A stretch of DNA of 39,997 bases, taken from the NCBI GenBank assembly GCA_017465155.1, contig JAFTWV010000126.1, forward strand, positions 1 to 39,997, given 5' to 3'. Positions 26,813 to 34,829 of the stretch are shown here, piece after piece; positions within the stretch are counted from its first letter, which is position 1, and each line of letters starts with the position of its first letter. This DNA comes from Clostridia bacterium. GTDB taxonomy: Bacteria; Bacillota; Clostridia; Christensenellales; Aristaeellaceae. The notes under the pieces are model-generated. The model was not told where the DNA came from. It was given only the letters and a program-made list of their open reading frames with translations, and ran no database searches. The translations under genes were made by a program, and so were the position numbers.

Positions 26813-28579
26813 TCACTTTCTGCAGACCGTGATGACCTCGCGGGTGGTGCAATGGGTCTTGTTGCCAAGTGCGTCCACACCGTTGTCCATGTAGCGGATG
26901 ATGGTAATGGTATCCTCATCGACAGCTTCAATGTCGCACAGGCCGTATTTGAGCACATCGGACTGCTGGCGATGGGTCAGCTTGTTGCTGACGTACTGCT
27001 GCAGCGTCTTGTCCTCGTGGCCCCAGGGGAAGGGACGGCGGTTCCACGGGTCGTGGCAGCCGGTCAGGCCTGCTTCGTCGCCGTAGTACACCGTCGGGCA
27101 GCCCGGCAGTGCGCACAGCAGGTCGATACACAGCTTGTAGCGCTTCACGGCCAGCTCGTATTCATCGACCGTCAGATGCACGAACTGCTGATCAGCTTTG
27201 CTCAGATCATCGCGCTCTTCACCGCAGAGCATGTTCAGCACGCGGGTACGGTCGTGGCTGCCGACAAGATTCATCAGCGCATAGCGGAACTGTGCGGGAT
27301 AAACCTCTGCCTGATGCTTCACCAGGCGAACGAGCTCAGTCGCCGGAGCTTTGCCGGTCATGAAGGCGAGGATGGCTTCGCGCAAGGGATAGTTCATGAC
27401 GGAGTCGAGGGTATCACCGGTACAGTAGCAGCGCATTTCGCCATAAGCGACCTTGTTGGACGCATCCTCCCAGACCTCGCCAAGCACCACGGCGTTGGGA
27501 TCGGCCTTACGGGCTGCGACGCGCAGCTTGCGCAGGAAGTCCATGCTCAGCTCATCTGCCACATCCAGACGCCAGCCGCATGCGCCGGCGTGAATCCAGC
27601 GCGGGACAATGCCCGTCTTTTCGTGGAACATGAAGTCCTGATACTCCGGATTATCTTTGCGCAGCTCAGGCAGGCTCATGATGCCCCACCACGCACGATA
27701 GTCCTCGGGGAAGTGCTTGAAGGTGTACCAGTCATAGTAGGGGGAGGATTCGCCCTGATACGCGCCGAGGGTAGGATAATGGCCGAAGTGGTTGAAGTAC
27801 ACGCTGTCTTCACCTGTGTGGGAAAACACGCCGTCCAACATCACGCGCATGCCGTTGTCTTCCGCAGCCTTGCACAGTGCCCGGAACTCCTCCTCCGTGC
27901 CGCACAGGGGGTCGATTTTCGCATAATCGCCCGTGTCGTAACGATGGTTGGAGCGGGCGCGGAAAATCGGGTTGAGGTAGATGATGTCCACGCCCAGAGA
28001 CTTCAGGTAGGGAAGCTTCTCTATGACGCCGTTCAGATTGCCGCCGTAGAAATCCAGCTCCTGATACTTGCCGCCGCGCATATCGCCGACGGAGATCATT
28101 TCCTCATCCCAGTTTTGATGCACATAGCGGTCCATACGGTCGTCCACGGCCTTGGTGTCCGCGTGCCAGAAACGATCGGGGAAAATCTGGTAGATGTTGG
28201 CGCCGTGAAAATAGGACGGCGTGGTGAAGGCCTTGTCAAACACGGTGATCTGGAAGGACTCCGGTTCACCCTTTTCGTATACCGCGCCCTCGCCGCCGAG
28301 CTTATCGTAGGCATTGCCGTAACGCAGGGTACGGCCGTCCTTGCGATAAATGATGAAGGAGTACCAGAACAGGCCGGGTTTTTCCGGCAGTGTAATGGTG
28401 CACTCCCAGTCGTTCTTGGCCGTGTTGGTCATGGCGTAGCACAGCTCCTCCTCCTGCCATGTGCGCAGGACGACAGCGGTGGCCTCGTCGCACTGGAAGC
28501 GGATGATGACCTTGGTGCCGGTTGCCGCCGGGCCCATAGGCTGGCGATAGAAAGCTTTATGGGAATCGTGGAGCATCAT
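26813..28579 (-). CDS. GH13 alpha-glycosidase (cyclomaltodextrinase/neopullulanase-like)
   Basis: A 588-residue cytosolic enzyme acting on alpha-glucan oligosaccharides. An N-terminal beta-sandwich (residues about 1-120) precedes the barrel, as in the neopullulanase subgroup. The conserved GH13 regions are present: region I DGVFSHTG, region II GWRLDVADEL with nucleophile Asp339, region III GEVWED with acid/base Glu368, and region IV VGSHD with Asp443. There is no signal peptide. The ATG at 28579 (a second follows at once) has AAGGA eleven bases upstream. A cre-like site lies 48 bases before the start. With the phosphorylase upstream it forms a maltodextrin/glycogen breakdown pair, though a terminator separates them. 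The exact activity within GH13_20-like enzymes is uncertain. Confidence 0.92.
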   Translation of the reverse strand: MMLHDSHKAFYRQPMGPAATGTKVIIRFQCDEATAVVLRTWQEEELCYAMTNTAKNDWECTITLPEKPGLFWYSFIIYRKDGRTLRYGNAYDKLGGEGAVYEKGEPESFQITVFDKAFTTPSYFHGANIYQIFPDRFWHADTKAVDDRMDRYVHQNWDEEMISVGDMRGGKYQELDFYGGNLNGVIEKLPYLKSLGVDIIYLNPIFRARSNHRYDTGDYAKIDPLCGTEEEFRALCKAAEDNGMRVMLDGVFSHTGEDSVYFNHFGHYPTLGAYQGESSPYYDWYTFKHFPEDYRAWWGIMSLPELRKDNPEYQDFMFHEKTGIVPRWIHAGACGWRLDVADELSMDFLRKLRVAARKADPNAVVLGEVWEDASNKVAYGEMRCYCTGDTLDSVMNYPLREAILAFMTGKAPATELVRLVKHQAEVYPAQFRYALMNLVGSHDRTRVLNMLCGEERDDLSKADQQFVHLTVDEYELAVKRYKLCIDLLCALPGCPTVYYGDEAGLTGCHDPWNRRPFPWGHEDKTLQQYVSNKLTHRQQSDVLKYGLCDIEAVDEDTITIIRYMDNGVDALGNKTHCTTREVITVCRK

Positions 28580-28626
28580 CGTAAAATCAGTCCTTGCTAC
28601 ATAGAATGGGGCTTATGGTACGATGG

Positions 28627-28640
28627 TGGAAACGTTTTCA
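28627..28640. promoter_or_regulatory. cre-like site upstream of the GH13 gene
   Basis: TGGAAACGTTTTCA (TGAAAACGTTTCCA on the minus strand) fits the CcpA consensus TGNAANCGNWNNCA at every fixed position. It lies between the phosphorylase terminator and the GH13 start, suggesting carbon catabolite control. Other LacI-family regulators use similar sites. Confidence 0.7.
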
Positions 28641-28652
28641 GGAAAACTGGGG

Positions 28653-28679
28653 AAAAGGCCCGGACAGTGGAGTCCGGGC
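28653..28679 (-). terminator. Rho-independent terminator after glgP
   Basis: GCCCGGAC (28658-28665) and GTCCGGGC (28672-28679) form a perfect eight-pair stem with a six-base loop. On the minus strand CTTTT follows. Confidence 0.9.
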
Positions 28680-28748
28680 GGGAAGGACGGCATAAGGCGG
28701 CCAGTGCAGGGTATGCACACGGATGATATGCTCTGCGCAGCCTCGTCA

Positions 28749-31205
28749 TCAATGATTCTTGAGCGCTTCCAGATGCCAGATGCTGTCGTTGTACTCACGG
28801 ATGGTACGGTCGGAGGAGAAGACGCCGGACATGGCAGTATTGATGACGGCCATGCGGTTCCACTTATCCTTATCAGCATAGTCAGCGTCGATGCGGCGCT
28901 GGGCCATGGAGTAGGAGCCGAAGTCCTTGAGGACGAAATAGGGATCGCCCATGTTGCCGTAGTCGCCGATGAGCAGGCTGTGGTACAGATCCTGCAGGGC
29001 GCCGGGCGCCTCAGGCAGCACAGTGCCGTCAATCATCTGGGTCAGGGCCAGACGCAGCTCGGCGTTGGTCTCGAAGATGGACATGGGGTTGTAGGTATGC
29101 TCGCGGTACATATCCAGCACCGTATCGGAGCGCATGCCGAAGATGTAGATGTTGTCCATGCCGACCTGCTGGCTGATCTCGACGTTCGCGCCGTCCATGG
29201 TGCCGATGGTGACGGCGCCGTTCATCATGTACTTCATGTTGCCGGTGCCGCTGGCTTCCTTGGAGGCAGTGGACAGCTGCTCGGAAACCTCGGTCGCGGG
29301 GATCAGAATCTGAGCGCTGGACACGTCGTAGTTTTCCAGGAACACCACCTGCAGCATCTTGCTGGCGCGGGGATGCTTGGCAATCAGGCGGCTGAGGGCG
29401 TTGATGAAGCGGATGATCTGCTTGGCGCGGTTGTAGCCCGGAGCGGCCTTGGAGCCGAAGATGAAGGTGCGGGGCTGCATGGTGAAGCTGGGATCGTTCA
29501 CGATGCGGTTGTACAGCACCAGGCAGTGCAGGGCGTTCAGCATCTGACGCTTGTACTCATGCAGACGCTTGGACTGGGCATCAAAGATGAAGGCCGGATC
29601 GACCTCGGCGCCCTGATGCTGCTTGAGGAAGTTGGACAGACGAACCTTGTTGTTGTACTTGATCTTGGCGAACTTCTCGCGGAAAGCTGCGTCGTCCGCG
29701 TAGGGCTTGAGGTTCTCCAGCAGCTCGGTGTTCTTGATCCAGTCGTTGCCGATGGTCTCGTTGATCAGGGCGGTCAGTTCAGGGTTGCAGGCCATCAGCC
29801 AGCGGCGATGGGTGATGCCGTTGGTGATTGCGCTGAACTTTTCAGGCATAACCTGATAGAAATCATTGAAGGTCTCAGCCTTCAGGATGTCGCCGTGCAG
29901 CTGGGACACACCGTTGGTATTGAAGGTCATGGCCACGCACAGGTTTGCCATGTGAATATAGCCGTAGGAGATGATGGCCATCTTGCCCACGCGCTCTGCC
30001 TGGCCGGGGAAGTGATTCCACAGACGGGCACACAGACGGCGGTTCATTTCCACCAGAATCTGATAGATACGGGGCAGCAGGGTCTTGACCATTTCCTCGG
30101 GCCACTTTTCAAGGGCTTCGGCCATGATGGTGTGGTTGGTGTAGGCAATGGTCTTGGTGACGATGGCCTGAGCCTCGTCCCAGCCCAGACCCTCTTCGTC
30201 CATCAGCAGACGCATCAGTTCAGGGATGGCGAGGCCGGGGTGGGTGTCGTTGACATGCACGACGACCTTTTCGGGAAGCTTCTGCCAGTTGGTGCCGTTG
30301 AGCTTCTTGAAGTCCTTGAGCATGTACTGCAGGGTTGCAGAGGTGAAGAAGTACTGCTGCTTCAGACGGAGCAGCTTGCCCTCGTAGTGGTTGTCTTCGG
30401 GGTAGAGGATGTTGGAAATAGCCTCAGCCAGCTCCTTCTCCTCGGTGGCCTGCACATACTGGCCGCGGCCGAAGCTGCCCAGGTCCATACGCTTGGGGGA
30501 GCGGGCGCTCCACAGACGCAGGCTGTTGACGGTGGCGGTGTCATAGCCGACCAGGGGCATGTCATAGGGCACAGCTTCAACAGTATTGTAGCCCACGTGC
30601 TTGAAGGTCAGGCGGCCATTTTCTTCCACCATGTCCACATGACCGTTGAAGTGCACCTCGCAGGCGTCCTCCATGACGGGCATTTCCCACACGTTGCCGT
30701 TGCCCAGCCAGTAGTCAGGCAGCTCGACCTGCTGACCGTCGATGATCTTCTGACGGAACAGGCCATACTCATAACGGATGGAGCAGCCCATGCTGGGCAG
30801 ATCCAGAGAGGCCAGAGAGTCCATGAAGCAGGCTGCCAGACGGCCCAGACCGCCGTTGCCCAGCGCGGGTTCGGGCTCTTCCTTGAGCACCGCATCCACA
30901 TCGATGTTCAGCTCATCCAGCGCAGCCTTGTATTCCTTGGTGGACACCAGATTCAGGATGTTGGTGTACAGGCTGCGGCCCATCAGGAATTCGACGGACA
31001 GGTAATACAGGCGCTTGTTGTTGTTGGTCTTGCGCTCCTCACGGGAGATCATCCACTTCTGCATGATCTGGTCACGGACGGTCGAAGCAAGCGCACGGTA
31101 GATCTGCGCGTTGGAAGCCTCGGCGATGGTGCGGCCGTTGTAGCGCTGCAGCTTGCCGATGATCGAAGCCTTGATAGACTCCTTGTCAAAGGACTTGGTG
31201 GGCAT
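28749..31205 (-). CDS. glgP: Glycogen/maltodextrin phosphorylase
   Basis: An 818-residue GT35 enzyme releasing glucose 1-phosphate from the non-reducing ends of alpha-1,4-glucans in the cytosol. The N-terminus has the family block NKRLYYLSVEFLMGRSLYTN, then GNGGLGRLAACFMDSLASL. The pyridoxal phosphate lysine is Lys658 in EASGTGNMKYMMNGA, followed by TIGTMDGANVEI. The length is typical for bacterial GlgP. The ATG has AAGGAGGA upstream. It is transcribed from a strong promoter with a dyad right at the predicted start point. No glycogen synthesis genes are in the window, so the physiological substrate (storage glycogen or imported maltodextrin) is open. Confidence 0.97.
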   Translation of the reverse strand: MPTKSFDKESIKASIIGKLQRYNGRTIAEASNAQIYRALASTVRDQIMQKWMISREERKTNNNKRLYYLSVEFLMGRSLYTNILNLVSTKEYKAALDELNIDVDAVLKEEPEPALGNGGLGRLAACFMDSLASLDLPSMGCSIRYEYGLFRQKIIDGQQVELPDYWLGNGNVWEMPVMEDACEVHFNGHVDMVEENGRLTFKHVGYNTVEAVPYDMPLVGYDTATVNSLRLWSARSPKRMDLGSFGRGQYVQATEEKELAEAISNILYPEDNHYEGKLLRLKQQYFFTSATLQYMLKDFKKLNGTNWQKLPEKVVVHVNDTHPGLAIPELMRLLMDEEGLGWDEAQAIVTKTIAYTNHTIMAEALEKWPEEMVKTLLPRIYQILVEMNRRLCARLWNHFPGQAERVGKMAIISYGYIHMANLCVAMTFNTNGVSQLHGDILKAETFNDFYQVMPEKFSAITNGITHRRWLMACNPELTALINETIGNDWIKNTELLENLKPYADDAAFREKFAKIKYNNKVRLSNFLKQHQGAEVDPAFIFDAQSKRLHEYKRQMLNALHCLVLYNRIVNDPSFTMQPRTFIFGSKAAPGYNRAKQIIRFINALSRLIAKHPRASKMLQVVFLENYDVSSAQILIPATEVSEQLSTASKEASGTGNMKYMMNGAVTIGTMDGANVEISQQVGMDNIYIFGMRSDTVLDMYREHTYNPMSIFETNAELRLALTQMIDGTVLPEAPGALQDLYHSLLIGDYGNMGDPYFVLKDFGSYSMAQRRIDADYADKDKWNRMAVINTAMSGVFSSDRTIREYNDSIWHLEALKNH

Positions 31206-31285
31206 GGGTCATCCTCCTTGCATCTTCGGGAAAATACCGATCTATATACGGTGAACACCATCCATCGGACGGTACGCGGAATAAG

Positions 31286-31300
31286 CGTTGGTCACCAACG
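31286..31300. promoter_or_regulatory. Candidate operator at the glgP transcription start
   Basis: CGTTGGT-C-ACCAACG is a 15-bp perfect dyad with a one-base centre, too tight to be an RNA hairpin. It begins about 8 bases after the -10 box, so a bound repressor would block transcription. The regulator is unknown. Confidence 0.6.
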
Positions 31301-31307
31301 ACTCAAT

Positions 31308-31336
31308 ATTATACATGTTTTCCGATAAAATGGCAA
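31308..31336 (-). promoter_or_regulatory. SigA-type promoter of glgP
   Basis: On the minus strand TTGCCA (31336-31331), 17-base spacer and a perfect TATAAT (31313-31308). The leader to the ATG is about 95 bases. Confidence 0.82.
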
Positions 31337-31418
31337 GTGATTTTGCAGGAAAGCCTTGATTTTCCTGCGTTTGGGGCATTTGGGCGAATAATGGCCGGAA
31401 AGACGTGGACGAGGGATG

Positions 31419-31450
31419 AAAAAAGACGCACCCGCTTACACGGATGCGTC
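31419..31450 (-). terminator. Rho-independent terminator after the OadG-like gene
   Basis: GACGCACCCG (31425-31434) and CGGATGCGTC (31441-31450) form a ten-pair stem with one G-T pair and a six-base loop. Six T follow on the minus strand. Confidence 0.93.
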
Positions 31451-31475
31451 CTGTGTCTGCAGTGAGCAGGCTCTC

Positions 31476-31679
31476 TTACTTGAGCACCTTCTGCATCAGC
31501 TTGATGGTCAGGAAGAACAGGATCAGCACCAGGAACACGCCCAGCAGGCCGCCAGCGGTGACGATCAGGCCCTTGGTCAGCAGGGAAGCGCCGGCGAGGG
31601 AAGAGGTCACAGCGGCTTCCTCGGCAAAGGCGGTGCCAACCAGCATCAGGGGCAGCAGGATGGAAATCAGCTTCTTCAT
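31476..31679 (-). CDS. Small OadG-like sodium-pump decarboxylase subunit
   Basis: A 67-residue protein with a signal-like N-terminus (LISILLPLMLVGTAFA|EEA), a short linker and one transmembrane helix (GGLLGVFLVLILFFLTIKLM) ending in a basic tail (QKVLK). Small one-helix partners of this sort accompany OadB-type pumps and help assembly. Identification rests mainly on its place 18 bases after oadB and its topology. The ATG has AAGGAGGAG upstream. It is much shorter than classic OadG and lacks its long C-terminal tail. Confidence 0.75.
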   Translation of the reverse strand: MKKLISILLPLMLVGTAFAEEAAVTSSLAGASLLTKGLIVTAGGLLGVFLVLILFFLTIKLMQKVLK

Positions 31680-31697
31680 ATCTCAATCTCCTCCTTA

Positions 31698-32915
31698 TTA
31701 ACCGCCGATCAGCATGCTGACCAGGGTGATTACCATGCCGCCCGCAACGATGGAGCCCAGCTGACCGGACACGTTCGCGCTGGTGGACTGCATGAGGATG
31801 AAGTTGCTGGGATCTTCCTTCAGGGCCATCTTGGCGATGACGCGGGAGGACATGGGGAAGGCGGAGATGCCGGCAGCGCCGATCATCGGGTTGACCTTCT
31901 TTTTGCGGAAGATGTTCAGGAACTTGGCGAACAGCACGCCGCCCGCGGTGTCAAACACGAAGGCGAACAGGCCCAGCGCCAGGATCAGCAGGGTGGTGGG
32001 GTTCAGGAACTTGTCGGCGACCATGGTGCCGCCGATGGTGATGCCCAGCACGATGGTGACAAGGTTGGCCAGCTCATTCTGAGCGGTCTTGCTCAGGCGC
32101 TCCAGCACGCCGCACTCGCGGATCAGGTTGCCGAACATGAGGGAGCCGACCAGCGGCGCGCTCATGGGCACGATGATGCCCGCAACGATGGTAACGATGA
32201 TGGGGAACAGGATCAGCGTGGTCTTGGAGCAGCGGGCCTCCTGATAATCCATGCGGATCATGCGCTCCTTGCGGGTGGTGAGCGCCTTGATAACCGGGGG
32301 CTGGATGACAGGAACCAACGCCATGTAGCTGTAAGCAGCCACGGAGATGGGGCCCATGTAGTCCTTGAGCTGGAAGTGGTTGGCCACGAACAGGGTGGTG
32401 GGGCCGTCCGCCGCGCCGATGATGCCGATGGCAGAAGCGAGCTTCATCACCATGTCGGAGTCGCCCTCGGCGATCAGGCCGGGGATCAGCGGCAGCAGCA
32501 CCAGGCTCAGCAGGAAGGTCATGAAGATGCCAAACTGAGCTGCCGCGCCGAAGAAGATCATGGAAGGATCCTTCAGCAGGGGGGAGAAGTCGATCATCGC
32601 GCCAACGGCGATGAAGATCAGCACCGGGAACAGCTCGTTGGCGATGCCGGCATTGAACAGCACGCTCAGGAAGCCGCTGTCACCCAGCGCGGAGGGGGCA
32701 GAGATGCCCGTCAGCGCATCGATGGCGGGGGGCAGGTTTGCCAGAATGCAGCCGAAGCCGATCGGCAGCAGCAGGGTCGGCTCGTAGTCCTTCTTGATGG
32801 CCAGGTAGATCAGCACGCCCGCGATGATAAACATCACCAGCGACTTCACGCCCGCCATCGAGAACAGGTAGACCACGCCGGAGAACAGTTCGGTCAGGAT
32901 AGCCTGAATGTCCAT
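31698..32915 (-). CDS. oadB: Sodium-pumping decarboxylase beta subunit (OadB/GcdB/MmdB family)
   Basis: A 405-residue polytopic membrane protein, the carboxybiotin-decarboxylating sodium channel subunit. Family hallmarks are LLLPIGFGCILANLPPAID, FFGAAAQFGIFMTFLL, GIIGAADGPTTLFVANHF and APLVGSLMFGNLIRECGVL. The ATG at 32915 has AGAGGA eight bases upstream; the frame is open 40 codons further, but that part is the leader of the transcript. The only partner nearby is the small OadG-like gene. The carboxyltransferase (alpha) and biotin carrier subunits are absent from the window, so whether it serves oxaloacetate, methylmalonyl-CoA or glutaconyl-CoA decarboxylation cannot be said. Confidence 0.93.
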   Translation of the reverse strand: MDIQAILTELFSGVVYLFSMAGVKSLVMFIIAGVLIYLAIKKDYEPTLLLPIGFGCILANLPPAIDALTGISAPSALGDSGFLSVLFNAGIANELFPVLIFIAVGAMIDFSPLLKDPSMIFFGAAAQFGIFMTFLLSLVLLPLIPGLIAEGDSDMVMKLASAIGIIGAADGPTTLFVANHFQLKDYMGPISVAAYSYMALVPVIQPPVIKALTTRKERMIRMDYQEARCSKTTLILFPIIVTIVAGIIVPMSAPLVGSLMFGNLIRECGVLERLSKTAQNELANLVTIVLGITIGGTMVADKFLNPTTLLILALGLFAFVFDTAGGVLFAKFLNIFRKKKVNPMIGAAGISAFPMSSRVIAKMALKEDPSNFILMQSTSANVSGQLGSIVAGGMVITLVSMLIGG

Positions 32916-33069
32916 GGTCACGATCCTCTCTCTGAATGTAATGTGGTAAAGGGGGACACTGGCCATGAGTCTCACCGTTTCAGCCAGCACCGGGCGATAA
33001 ACGCCGTCCTGACGATGCTGACATGTACGCGGCATAACGCCGGTGCACCGGTTACTCCCTCAGGCAACA
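32916..33069 (-). other. Long oadB leader (about 155 bases), possibly structured
   Basis: Between the predicted start near 33069 and the oadB ATG the leader contains a CCGGTGCACCGG self-complementary stretch and CTGGC/GCCAG-type pairings. There is no clear terminator with T-run before the gene. I recognise no known riboswitch. Confidence 0.4.
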
Positions 33070-33075
33070 CTTTTC

Positions 33076-33105
33076 ATTATAAACGGACAAAATGCTCTTT
33101 GTCAA
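33076..33105 (-). promoter_or_regulatory. SigA-type promoter of oadB
   Basis: On the minus strand a perfect TTGACA (33105-33100), 18-base spacer and a perfect TATAAT (33081-33076). Confidence 0.88.
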
Positions 33106-33154
33106 TAGCGCTGTTACATTCAATAGGAAGAAAGACGTAATCTTTCCGGCAATC

Positions 33155-33185
33155 AAAAAGGTGCATCCGTGGGGACGGAGGCACC
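33155..33185 (-). terminator. Rho-independent terminator after pfkA
   Basis: GGTGC-A-TCCGT and ACGGA-G-GCACC form an 11-position stem with one mismatch around GGGG. On the minus strand five T follow; TTTT on the plus strand makes it potentially bidirectional. Confidence 0.88.
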
Positions 33186-33200
33186 TTTTCTGTACGAAGA

Positions 33201-34256
33201 TTATTCGCGGATATCGTTGACCAGCTTGTACAGGTCGTGACGGAAGGAATGCTCCTCCTTGAGGGCCTCCTCGATGCCCATGTGGAAGACGCGGCCGTGG
33301 CGGGTACCGATGACCTGGTTGGAAATACCATCATGCAGCAGCTTGACAGCCAGATGACCGGCCTCAAAGGCGAAGGCGCTGTCCTTGGCAACGGGGAGCG
33401 CGCCGCGCTGGGTGTAGCCAACGACGGTGGAGCGCACCTCGACCATACCGCACTTGCGCTTGAGGATGGAGGCCAGACGATTGGCGCTGATGGGCTCGCC
33501 CTCGAAGCACTGCTTGCCGTGGCTGGTCAGGAAACCGTACATATCAAAGGGTTCCATTGATTCCCAGCAGCCCTCGGCGATGACGACGGTGGCGCGGGTG
33601 TTGCCCTTGGCGATCTGCTTGTTCAGGCGTGCAGCGACCTCGTCGATGGACCAGTGCACTTCAGGCACCAGAACAATTTCTGCACCAGTGGCACAGGCGG
33701 CCTTGATGGCCACATCGCCGCAGTGACGGCCCATGCACTCCACCACGTGGGGACGGTCATGGGAACGGCTGGTGGCGCGGATGGAACGGATGGCTTCGGT
33801 ACAGACCTGCACGGCGGTCTCGTAGCCCAGCGTCATCTCGGTATAGGCAAGGTCGTTATCGATGGTGCCGGGGATGCACACGCAGGGGATGCCCAGCTCG
33901 CACAGACGCATGGCGCCCTGGAAGGAGCCGTCACCGCCGATGACTACCAGACCATCGATCTCCATGTCACGCAGGGTCTGGGCGGCAAAGGCGCGGTAAG
34001 CGGGATCCATGAACTCGCTGCAGCGGGCGGTACGCAGGTAGGTGCCGGGCTGATCTGCAATATCAAGTACGGTGTCCAGCGTCAGCTCCTGCAGGTCATC
34101 GTAGATGCTGGTAGACTTGCGCAGCAGGCCGTTATAGCCGTGCTTGATGCCAACAAGGGGCATGCCGTAGCGGGCAGCGCTCTTGGCGACGGACATGACC
34201 GCCGCGTTCATACCCGGCGCGTCGCCGCCGGAGGTCAGTACGCCGATCTTCCTCAT
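33201..34256 (-). CDS. pfkA: ATP-dependent 6-phosphofructokinase
   Basis: A 351-residue PfkA, the committing step of glycolysis (fructose 6-phosphate to fructose 1,6-bisphosphate). Visible are the N-terminal ATP loop (IGVLTSGGDAPGMNAAVMSV), GLVVIGGDGSFQGAM, the catalytic PGTIDNDL aspartates and MGRHCGDVAIKAA. The GGDGS motif argues for ATP rather than pyrophosphate as donor. It is somewhat longer than the usual 320 residues, with extension in the C-terminal half. The ATG at 34256 has AAAGGAG eight or nine bases upstream; the longer frame upstream is leader and promoter. A cre-like site directly upstream of the -35 box suggests CcpA activation. Confidence 0.96.
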   Translation of the reverse strand: MRKIGVLTSGGDAPGMNAAVMSVAKSAARYGMPLVGIKHGYNGLLRKSTSIYDDLQELTLDTVLDIADQPGTYLRTARCSEFMDPAYRAFAAQTLRDMEIDGLVVIGGDGSFQGAMRLCELGIPCVCIPGTIDNDLAYTEMTLGYETAVQVCTEAIRSIRATSRSHDRPHVVECMGRHCGDVAIKAACATGAEIVLVPEVHWSIDEVAARLNKQIAKGNTRATVVIAEGCWESMEPFDMYGFLTSHGKQCFEGEPISANRLASILKRKCGMVEVRSTVVGYTQRGALPVAKDSAFAFEAGHLAVKLLHDGISNQVIGTRHGRVFHMGIEEALKEEHSFRHDLYKLVNDIRE

Positions 34257-34348
34257 GATGATACGCTCCTTTGGATCAATCAGGATCCATGTTAAATATG
34301 TCAGTGGCGGCACGGAAGATTCCGGCACACCATAGCTGGCCACATAAC

Positions 34349-34377
34349 AGTATACCACAACCCATCCTGTGAAACAA
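34349..34377 (-). promoter_or_regulatory. SigA-type promoter of pfkA
   Basis: On the minus strand TTGTTT (34377-34372), 17-base spacer and TATACT (34354-34349). The leader is about 85 bases. Confidence 0.78.
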
Positions 34378-34382
34378 GAGCG

Positions 34383-34396
34383 GGTAAGCGCTTTCA
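34383..34396. promoter_or_regulatory. cre-like site just upstream of the pfkA -35 box
   Basis: GGTAAGCGCTTTCA (TGAAAGCGCTTACC on the minus strand) differs from TGNAANCGNWNNCA at one position. It ends six bases upstream of the -35 box, a position seen for CcpA-activated genes. A weaker related sequence, TTCAAACGTTTTCG, lies at 34398-34411. Confidence 0.65.
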
Positions 34397-34411
34397 TTTC
34401 AAACGTTTTCG

Positions 34412-34621
34412 GGAAAATTGTTTGTTTTTTCAAAAAGACGAACAAAAAGCATGAACGGATCATCGGAAGTTAGGGAAAATTGTGAAATGAACGGGATGCT
34501 CTGAGAGACAACAAGGGTTTTGCTGCAGGAAGACATACATTTATATATAGGAGATAGAAATCGAACAGTGTGAACAGCAGACAGGGTAGACTGCGAAGGA
34601 AAGAAAATTTGCACAAACCTC
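34412..34621. other. AT-rich intergenic stretch without a gene
   Basis: I see no credible coding region between the pfkA regulatory sites and the infC promoter. An 11-base direct repeat, GGGAAAATTGT, begins at 34411 and occurs again at 34473-34483. No hairpin with T-run is evident. Confidence 0.5.
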
Positions 34622-34650
34622 TTGACATGAACCTCCAGAGGTGGTATACT
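34622..34650 (+). promoter_or_regulatory. SigA-type promoter of infC-rpmI-rplT
   Basis: TTGACA (34622-34627), 17-base spacer and TATACT (34645-34650). Transcription would start near 34657, giving a leader of about 170 bases. Confidence 0.85.
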
Positions 34651-34656
34651 CTCAAT

Positions 34657-34829
34657 GTTTGAAGCAGAGGCTTGCCCGTCTCTCACCTTGCGCGGCTCAC
34701 GCTGCCGGGTATCATGGCAACTTTCCCTGAGGCAGGGAGATAGTGTGCATGTGCAGCGACGGGTCAAGAAGCCCCGTCGCTTTTTTGCAGTTTGAAGCAG
34801 AGAGCGAAGCTTTTGAAATATGGAGGTGT
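34657..34829 (+). promoter_or_regulatory. infC leader RNA with attenuator (L20-leader-type)
   Basis: The leader holds a small hairpin (CCCTG/CAGGG near 34726-34739) and then a full terminator before infC. This is the layout of the Bacillota infC operon leader, where ribosomal protein L20 causes premature termination. Which sequence acts as anti-terminator was not resolved, and the class is assigned from context. Confidence 0.6.
34756..34786 (+). terminator. Leader terminator (attenuator) ahead of infC
   Basis: GCGACGGG (34756-34763) pairs with CCCGTCGC (34773-34780) and six T follow (34781-34786). It lies inside the transcribed leader, 44 bases before the infC start, so it must be regulated. 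Confidence 0.85.

Noticed and set aside
26744-28726. 660-codon open frame on the plus strand
   Set aside because: Antisense to the GH13 gene, which has all four conserved GH13 regions.
28623-31328. 901-codon open frame on the plus strand
   Set aside because: Antisense to glgP, which has complete phosphorylase motifs.
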